From Coriolopsis trogii (Eukaryota; Basidiomycota; Agaricomycetes; Polyporales; Polyporaceae), in the NCBI GenBank assembly GCA_020543525.1, contig JAHYIO010000031.1, forward strand, positions 1,798,001 to 1,862,000: 64,000 bases of DNA, read 5' to 3'. The notes under the pieces are model-generated. The model had not been told where the DNA came from. It ran no database searches and saw only the letters and a program-made list of their open reading frames with translations. Shown piece after piece: positions 57,082 to 64,000 of the stretch. Position 1 is the first letter of the stretch; the number at the start of each line of letters is the position of its first letter. The position numbers and the translations under genes were made by a program.

Positions 57082-59948
57082 TCACCTATAGTACCCACGC
57101 ATGCCCCTCCGAACGCGCACCATCCGCACAGGCTGCACCCCAACAAACTCTGAGTCTAGCGGGCTCGGTGTCGGGGAAGCCTCAGTGCTCAGAGTCCACT
57201 CCACCTCCAGCGCCCGCGCTGCCCGCAGCCGTGCCCCATCCACCACGCCCACGTCCACGTCCACGTCCACGTCCGACCTTCCAGCTTCCGCTTCCATCCT
57301 CGCGACGACCGCCCGCGCAGCAGCGCGCGTGACCACCGGTAATGGTGGTGCAGCACTAGCAGAAGACGGCAGGCCAGGTCCAGGCGCAGAGTGGTGCCGG
57401 CGGGGCTTGAAGATGAGCACGACGACGAGCCCAAAGATGATCAGCAGCAGCAAAAAGATGCACTGCCGCCGCCCGGTGTTCTTCTGGTACCTGCAATCCG
57501 ATCGTCCCCCCGTCAGCTCCTCCCAAACACAGCAAACCTAGCGCACTCGAGAACGGACGCCGCCAAGCGCAAAAGACGGGAATAGAAGACGCGTGTATAC
57601 GAGAGGGGGGGAGATCAGGCCAAGGGAACAAGTGCCCAAAGTGTGAAGGGAAGCGGAACGTTGGGGCGGAGGCGCGCGTAGAAACCTAGATGGCGATGGC
57701 GCTCCTCCTTCTACCCTTCCACCTGCTCGGTGGCGACACGAGAAGCCAGAAGCCCCCAGCGGACCCCTCGCAAGGCCGTGATGAACGATACGTAAGCTCG
57801 GCCACACGCACCTCGTTGCAGTGTCCAGCTCCCGCACGGCGTCCTCCATTTGCACCGCGGTCTGCTCGATGTTGTACTCGACGCTGTCCAGGAGCGTCCC
57901 CTGATCGATGACCAATGCCGACAAGTCCTTGAACATCTCCGCCAGTTGCGCGATAGATCTCGCGATCTCCGTCAGCTCTCGGTCTCGTGCCTGCAAGTTC
58001 ACGTCGAGCGCTGTGACCTGACGTTGTACTGCTCCCTCCTGCGACTGAATGAGGGGGTCCGACATGGGAGCAAGCAGGGTAAGCGATATCTGCGGATGAT
58101 GACGCCGAGGAGAAGCCGGCGAGAGTAAATGTGACGTACCGCTGCCGCTGCCTCGACGTCTTCGTCCAATGCAGACATCCCTGCTGACCCCTTCAGCGAC
58201 ACCGCGCCAGACGCTGCGAGCAGGTCCTGGTTCTTGATCGCGTGGCCTTGCAATTCTGTGGAGCACGAGCGTGTTAGCCCCGAGAGCAGCTTGTGAACGT
58301 GAAGAGCCATCGATCGCCGCGCGTGCCCGAAGGAGACATGCTCACTTTCCATGTACACGCGCTGCTTCTTGCGGAAGGTGGCGCTGACCTCCTGAACTTT
58401 CGCAGCTAGTCCACGCTGGACATTCTTTGCAGCCAGTTCATGATGATGTGACCCGCCAGGTTGGGAAGGAGGGAATGTATGGTGTGGTACCGAGCCTATC
58501 CGCTGGATCAAAGTCTGACATTGGCGGAAGTCCTGAACACCGATGGAACCGATGGGATATCACAGGTGAGCGATACTGAACGTGTTGGAAAGTGATGGTC
58601 ATCTGTTACTTTGGTAATGTCGGTCGTCGCAGCCTCTATCTCCCTCTCTTCAGCCGTCCGGTCCGAGAATCCCGGGAGAACATGCTTTGCATGGAGTTTG
58701 TCGAGCGCGGCGACTAGCACAAGAAGAGGTTAGAGTCACTGCAGAGCGCATACCTGGCATTCGCCAGGGACAACGAGGCGAAACGGAACATACTTTTAGT
58801 CTGTATCCCAGCGAGGATCTCCTTTACCTGATCAGCGATATCGACCCTGGCGATCCGACGATAGATTAGCACCTGACAATGCGAGTCTTGCGCGCGATCA
58901 GAGATGGGGACAGATGTTGCTAATGGCCCTCAACGGCAGAACACACGGATATGCGCCGGGTAATTGAATGGTACACGAGGTACCGGACGGCGCACACGCA
59001 CCGATACAAAACACATCGTCGTATTCGTGCGGCGAGACATTGTCCGGGCCAAAGGTCTGAGTGTGACAGTGACTTCCGCCACAACACGGACTGTGGCCGT
59101 CCCGAAGAAGAGACCCGGTTGTCTTTAGCTGGACCTCACGCGGCCATTTTCTACATGGAGGAGCAATATAATCCTCCAGCACGTGCATGTGTCCAAGATG
59201 CTCGTTTCGACATCTTGGAAGACGTTCACGGCCATGTGCAGGACCTGCCAGAGTGGGCTCTCCGATCGCAAAAGACGGTGTTGCGCCCTGGAGAGAACTC
59301 AGGGCCAGAGACGCGATGCACCCATGCTTTCGAGTCACGCCATGTGAAGGCATCGCAGAAGCGGGCGTCAATTGGGACGATGCTGAGCGCGAAGCAAACA
59401 AAGCATGCGCGAGGGCTTTGTGGGACGCAGCAGGGATAGAAGGCGCAGGGCGTTCAAGCCGGTATGAACGGTGGAAGCTCAACCTCGCGTTCCGAGCCTG
59501 CGCTTCCAACACCAATGCCGGCAGAGACGCTGCATGACCCGCCGTGGTACGTGTTTCCCAAGCAGGAGTTGGGCGTAGGGTGGCCGTATGCGAATACGGA
59601 GGGGTGCGCGCAGCCCTATGCGTGTAGCAACTGGTACCACGCCGTCCGCGTAGATGGCATGTGTTGATGGACGTGTGGGCAGAGTTCGGGAGAGAGGCGG
59701 CGGAGAAGGAAGACCGACAATTGTGGCACTGACCATTTAGGCGGAAGTTCTGAATCTATGGAGGAGTGTCCGGCCTCGGCGTTTATGAGGCGTTCGTGCT
59801 CGTCGTCGTCATCCTGGCCTGCGTCGTAGTTTGTGACTATTCTTGAGCGTCGGGAACGGGAGGTGCCAGCTCGGGAGTCCCTGTATGAGATGAAGAGAAG
59901 GGTACGGGAGCGGGTGGTCGGGTTGAGGGAAGAGGAGGAGGAGGACAT
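57082..59948 (-). CDS. TLG2: Syntaxin Tlg2 / syntaxin-16 type t-SNARE
   Basis: Tail-anchored Qa-SNARE of the trans-Golgi/endosome that mediates fusion of endosome-derived vesicles, normally bound by Vps45. The start at 59948 (MSSSSSSLNPTTRSRTLLFI SYRDSRAG) matches the Tlg2 opening with its Vps45-binding N-peptide. Exon 1 ends in SELPPKW and is joined, across an unusually long 887-bp intron (58847-59733), to VDIADQVKEILAGIQTK. Later exons give AALDKLHAKHVLPGFSDRTA, EEREIEAATTDITK and the Habc helices (LAAKNVQRGLAAKVQEVSAT FRKKQ). The SNARE domain is QLAEMFKDLSALVIDQGTLL DSVEYNIEQTAVQMEDAV, with the zero-layer Gln in VIDQGT. The membrane anchor is CIFLLLLIIFGLVVVLIFKP. Beyond it lies a lumenal tail of about 100 residues, as in yeast Tlg2, with a Asp-Val repeat (VDVDVDVGV). 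Confidence 0.92.
58847..59733 (-). other. 887-bp first intron of TLG2 with ORFs on both strands
   Basis: Donor GTCAGT after AAATG (coding strand) and acceptor GCCAG before GGTCGATATC restore TGG GTC GAT in phase. At 887 bp it is over ten times the usual intron size here. It contains three long ORFs: 58951-59439 (+, 162 codons), 59187-59537 (+, 116 codons; ANKACARALWDAAGIEG) and 58898-59515 (-, 205 codons), plus a + frame at 59464-59667 reading DPPWYVFPKQELGVGWPYAN. At most one can be real. A nested gene is possible but no domain is recognised. Confidence 0.6.
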
Positions 59949-60911
59949 TTGGGCGGTGGCGGAGGGCAGGGAGGACGTGACCGTCTGTGGTCGTCATGCC
60001 GGTGTTTGTTTGTCCCTCGGCCGGTCGCGTGGCAAAGACATGGGCTTAGCGCTGTGGCCGAGCTGCGGAGCGCCCTGCGAGTGCGGGACGGAAGCCGGGA
60101 GTTTGTTGTGTCGGGCGTGCGTGTGGGACGGTCGTGAATGGTTGTCTCCCTCATGACCCGCGTAGGCTGTGAAGACGGGTGATGTTCGTCGCCCATTACG
60201 TGCGAGGCTTAGCGGAATGGCAGCGTTCTTTGTTCTCGAACCGCATCCGTGCGTCTCTGCCACTCGGGCTGCTGGGCGATCGACGGGTCGGAGTGAGGGT
60301 CGGCGCCCCTGTGACTGCGTGGCCAGAGAACCTGACAGAATCGTTTGTCCTCTTTTCCTTCGTTCGTCATCCGCGCGAGCTCATCACGCACGGACACATC
60401 CAGGGCACATCGCCCAGCTTTCAATTCCAGCTGCTATCGGCCCATCTCCCCCTGCGTCGTTGCCAACCGCGTCTTGGTTTCATCCTCCTGCCGGCCTTAT
60501 CGATCTCATTCCGGATCACCCACCACGCTCACCTGTGACACTCTTCCGCATCTGCCTGAACGTGGTCCTCCCCACCGCACGCTCCTTTGATGTGGCCACT
60601 CCTCCGATTCCTATAAAGCCGACCGCCCGTTTCTCTCTACTCTAAGCCCTCCGCGCCCACCCCTCTCTAATCCGCTCCGGACCTCTCTCCGTCTCCTAAT
60701 CCCCGCCCCCCCTTACCTGCACTCGTCCTCCACCCACGCTCTCGTGTCCTCCTCCTGCTCTCTCCGCACTTTCTCCGCATCGTCCTTGCTGCTGTCTGCC
60801 CCTGCTTCCCGCTCCCGTAAGCGCATCACATCTCGCCGCCCGAGACAAGGCTTCTCCGATCGCTTACGCCCATTAGCTTTTAGACTTTCCATCACTGCTG
60901 TGCTCTTCAAC
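59949..60911. other. Divergent upstream region, TLG2 / small Cys-rich gene
   Basis: About 960 bp. Its right part (60640-60900) is strongly pyrimidine-rich on the + strand, typical of leaders of well-expressed fungal genes. Short ORFs only. Confidence 0.5.
60612..60617 (+). promoter_or_regulatory. TATA box upstream of small Cys-rich gene
   Basis: TATAAA in CCTATAAAGCC, followed by a CT-rich tract beginning TTTCTCTCTACTCTAAGCCC. The combination is a common fungal core promoter of strong genes. It lies about 295 bp before the ATG at 60912, implying a leader of roughly 250 nt or an extra 5' intron. Confidence 0.5.
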
Positions 60912-61426
60912 ATGTGCTGCCTCGAAACGTGAGTCTAGGCCGTCCTGCCCTCGTCCGCCACTCCCTGCTACCACATTTGCTAACTGTGATCTGCTGCAGC
61001 GAAGGAACCAAGTATGGCTGCGGCGTGCGTGTCTCTCTGGGAACCTTGCTCTGATGCTCCATCTGACGTCACCTCCGTCGCCTTTTGCAGCACTACATTA
61101 TCGTAAGTCCCTTTCTTGCTCGAGTCCCGTCGCTCGAATGTGGCATCCAAACAGCCTCGCAAACGCCTTGTTCTGACCCACCTTCCAGACCAAGAAGCTG
61201 CGCAAAATCGACTGCGAGAGCCCGTACTGCTTCAACAGCCGGCGCCACCGCAACCCCTGCCCTGGCTGCATGTGTGACCGCGTACGTTTGGTCCCTGCTT
61301 TCTCCCACTCTCACTGACCTCCCGTGCGTGCAGTACTTTGGCCCTGATGCGTCCGAGACCGTCACGGCCGTCAAATCAGAGTTTTGCCCTGAATGCTACC
61401 CGTACTACAGCGCACGCCGCCGCTAA
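60912..61426 (+). CDS. Small Cys-rich protein of unknown function, five exons
   Basis: Family not identified, but the splicing is clear. Exons are 60912-60928, 61000-61024, 61091-61102, 61189-61281 and 61334-61426, all with GT..AG introns in phase. They give about 79 residues: MCCLETEGTKYGCGHYIITK, then KLRKIDCESPYCFNSRRHRN, PCPGCMCDRYFGPDASETVT and AVKSEFCPECYPYYSARRR. Cysteines fall in metal-binding-like spacings (C-x4-C in CESPYC, CPGC followed by MC, CPEC), suggesting a small Zn-binding protein. No signal peptide, so probably intracellular. The third exon is only 12 nt (HYII). A TATA box and CT-rich leader suggest good expression. Such a compact, heavily spliced gene would be easy to miss in automated annotation. 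Confidence 0.75.
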
Positions 61427-62303
61427 TCGGCCGAACACTCACTCCTCACGCGCACGGCCCAGCCACACATCCGGTTTTCTATCATAATTCTGTCTAGTCC
61501 CTCCTTCACTCTCCGCATCATCCACATCATCGCACGTCTCGTCCCGTCTGCATGCTGTATCCATCATCGCTGTCCCGCTTGCTGTCCACGACACCAAGTA
61601 TCTATCTCTCACTATTGACTACACCCACACGTGTTGTATAACATATATTCGTCTCATCCTTTCTTGTTTTCGTCTCTCTTGTCTAATCGTATTCAATATC
61701 TTCTTCTCCTTTATTTGGGTTGACTTTCTTGAGCAAGTCTCGGCACGCTTGCAATGATTCAACTGCATACATCTTTCAGACTTATTGGATCGCAGCGCGA
61801 ACAAGCTCGCCTCGGTGCTTCGCAGCGCGAATAGTCATACAACATATTACGTTAGAACACACTAATACGTCATATTTCGACTCCCCATCACCGGATCTGG
61901 TCGTTGCGCAACTCGACACTACCACGATGCCTTCTCCCAACCCATTAAAACGCGACTTAGGTTCGCCTTCCGGAACACCGCACGTGCCTCGGCCTGGAGG
62001 CTGCGGAGGATCTGTTTGGCCCGCACCGGGCCTCAAGCAGCTTGTGGTCCATGGCGTGTATATGCGCAGCTGAGAACCGCCTGCAAAAGCCGGTGGACGA
62101 CAAATGACCAGACGACATGACCAGACTGCAGCGCAGATCAACCTGAGATGCATTCTCGGGATCCCAGGCCGACTCACAACGTCATCCACATGCATTTCAC
62201 ATGAGGGCGTCTAACCACTACATGATCTCTCACAGGAGTCACACCTCCAACCACTACATAGTTGCGACGACTCCTGAGGCCGCAGTCTTCGGCTAGCTCT
62301 AGC
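61427..62303. other. Intergenic before F-box gene
   Basis: AT-rich 3' flank of the small gene (61440-61740), then mixed sequence. No supported gene; short ORFs only. Confidence 0.5.
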
Positions 62304-64000
62304 ATGGCGTCCCGGTCTCGGTCTCTGGACGCATTTCGGGCTTTCAAGGACGTGCTGGAGAACGAGGTGTACGAATTGACGTGAGGAGCCTGGCGTCGTT
62401 CCTGCGAAACGTTGCACTCATCGCGCGCGTGCATGTATTCTAGAGTCTCCAACGTGAGTTCTGTCGAGAGACATCTTGTGTTCTTTGCCTCGACTCGGAA
62501 GGCGTTCGCCTAGATAGGTGCACTTGGAAGGTTTTGAATGCTACGGGCGTCGGGTGGGACGTTAGAAGGCCCGACTGCGACTTGGGAGTCGCTTGAAGCC
62601 CTCAGGCACTTGGAAGTCGCAATTCGGACTTTTGGAGACCGCCTTCGAATCTGTATGCCTTGCTATGGTCATGCGCCGGGGCCACAGCGACAGTGCAATT
62701 TTTAGACGTGGGTTTTGAGAGTTGATTGCTTCCCGGAGGCAGTCGATGTACTGGATGGTATTGGTTTTGACGATTGAAGTCCCAGCTCGTGTTCCGAATT
62801 CCAGTCTCATCTGGTCCCCTCGTTCACAAACTGAACCTCTGATATCAACCTTGTTATGCGCCTCTTTTCCTAACGAGGAGCATGGGCTAATGCTGTTCTT
62901 TACAGCTAATCGAACTAGAAGAAGCTCTAGGTGCGGCAGCCATTGGCATCAGACGTCAGCGCAATGCCGCTGCGCCATTGATTCAACTACCCGAGGAAAT
63001 TTTGACACACATGTTTCTTCATGTGCGAGACCTGCGGGAGAAGAATCTTGTATATACTAGCGATCATGTTGAGCCCTCACCGGACATTCCCTCCCTCGTC
63101 GCTCTTACTGGCGTTTGTCATGTACTGCGTACTATGGCGCTCTCATTTCCACGCCTTTGGACTATCGTTCCCGCCTCTCTCCCCTCACGACTCACTTCTG
63201 CGTTCCTCGAACGCTCCGCGGGCCTTCCCCTTCGCGTCCATGTCAGCGTGACGGACCGATACTGGTGGTCCCCGCCTCCCATATTCGACCAACCGTACCG
63301 ATCACGTATTCGCGAGTTATGCATAGTCAAGGCGCCTCACGACGCCTCGAACTACGCGAAGATACTCTCCATCCTCGCCCCTCACTTGACGTACTTGAAC
63401 ATGTCTCTAGACAAGAACTTTGGTCAAGCACACATGGTCTCACCTTCGGACATCTTCTCCGGGACTACCCCCACAGCCCTGACGGCCTTCTCGCATTCCC
63501 TCAAGTCGGCTATCTTCCCGGTCGGCAGCTTCCCGTCTCTCATCCACCTCCGCATATCGGCAGAAGACCGCAGGTTCGACGTGTACGACCTCCTGAACCT
63601 CCTTGAGGACGCCCCGATGCTGGAGACGTTGTACATCCTTCATGGTGAGGGTGTATATACAAGACATCCAGAGCGAGAGTCTCTGCGGACCATTCGACTG
63701 CCTCGTCTCCGGGCTCTGTGCCTCGACAAGGTTGAGGCAGATCAAGCCTTTTTCATTCTCGCCAGGCTCGATCCGCCACCCGACGTCATGGTCCAAGTGC
63801 ACCGCACGAAGATCCGAGACCTCAAAGCCCTGAACCTATTCGATATCCCCCCTATCGGGGAGCTGACCACGCTCGAGGTCGCCCGGGAAGGCCTGAGCTT
63901 CCATATCAGAGTTCGGGGCACTCGCGGAGGATTCTGGCTGGACACGTACAGAGAGCACGCGGCGATCGACCTCCGCGACCTGACGGCGGCGCTCTTCGCG
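62304..64000 (+). CDS. F-box domain protein, 3' end beyond window
   Basis: Likely substrate receptor of an SCF ubiquitin ligase, from the large, poorly conserved F-box family of basidiomycetes. A short first exon from the ATG at 62304 (MASRSRSLDAFRAFKDVLEN E) is probable. A long intron ends at the acceptor TTTACAG before LIELEEALGAAAIGIRRQRN. Then comes the F-box start (APLIQLPEEILTHMFLHVRD), its second half (SLVALTGVCHVLRTMALSFP RLWTIVPA) and leucine-rich segments (RIRELCIVKAPHDASNYAKI; SLIHLRISAEDRRF; LLEDAPMLETLYIL). This is the usual layout of these proteins. The reading frame is open to the window edge at 64000, so the C-terminus is missing. The first exon and the 540-bp intron are less sure than the rest. 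Confidence 0.8.

Noticed and set aside
1..64000. CRISPR arrays, prokaryotic operons, intact transposons, rRNA
   Set aside because: No regular spaced repeats, no transposase or reverse transcriptase motif and no rRNA-like sequence were seen; the intron-rich genes show this is a eukaryotic chromosome.

Overview
The window is nuclear DNA of a filamentous basidiomycete, probably an Agaricomycete. Genes are compact and split by many introns of about 50-60 nt with GT..AG borders. The gene content is fungal: a DASH kinetochore subunit, class IV chitin synthase, MedA regulator, sedolisin protease, fungal DOCK protein and an F-box family member. There is no operon organisation. Proteins below were read by joining exons by eye, so gene ends are firmer than individual internal splice sites.

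Layout. 0.2-1.9 kb: formate/nitrite-type channel (+). 4.0-4.7 kb: dual-specificity phosphatase (-). 7.7-9.1 kb: DHDPS-family aldolase (-). 10.0-11.8 kb: Spc34-like DASH subunit (-). 13.7-20.9 kb: DOCK-family GEF (+), divergent from SPC34; their shared upstream region carries an inverted duplication with ~335-bp arms. 21.7-23.7 kb: MedA-like regulator (-). 25.1-26.5 kb: Mediator subunit 27 (-). 28.5-29.1 kb: unknown protein (-). 29.8-33.4 kb: class IV chitin synthase (-). 34.1-35.9 kb: second phosphatase (+), divergent from chitin synthase. 36.6-41.7 kb: Ski3 TPR protein (+). 41.9-43.4 kb: LETM1-domain mitochondrial protein (-). 44.4-46.5 kb: secreted S53 peptidase (-). 48.0-50.2 kb: UDP-glycosyltransferase (+), followed by a remnant of a second copy's 3' end. 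50.8-52.5 kb: RNA polymerase II subunit Rpb3 (+) with an unusual Gly/Trp tail. 52.8-56.3 kb: EF-hand MscS channel (-). 57.1-59.9 kb: Tlg2/syntaxin-16 SNARE (-) with an 887-bp first intron. 60.9-61.4 kb: small Cys-rich protein (+) with a 12-nt exon. 62.3 kb to the end: F-box protein (+), cut by the window edge.

Most genes are housekeeping (transcription, RNA decay, membrane traffic, mitosis, mitochondria) or concern cell shape and wall (DOCK, MedA, chitin synthase). They are not an obvious functional cluster. No defence system, biosynthetic cluster, intact transposon, rRNA or confident tRNA is seen. The most unusual items are the Gly/Trp-repeat tail on Rpb3, the inverted duplication between SPC34 and DOCK, the glycosyltransferase remnant, the second phosphatase with Ala after its catalytic Arg, and the micro-exon gene. 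The gaps at 1.9-4.0, 4.7-7.7, 26.5-28.5 and 46.5-48.0 kb hold only short ORFs that I cannot turn into convincing genes.
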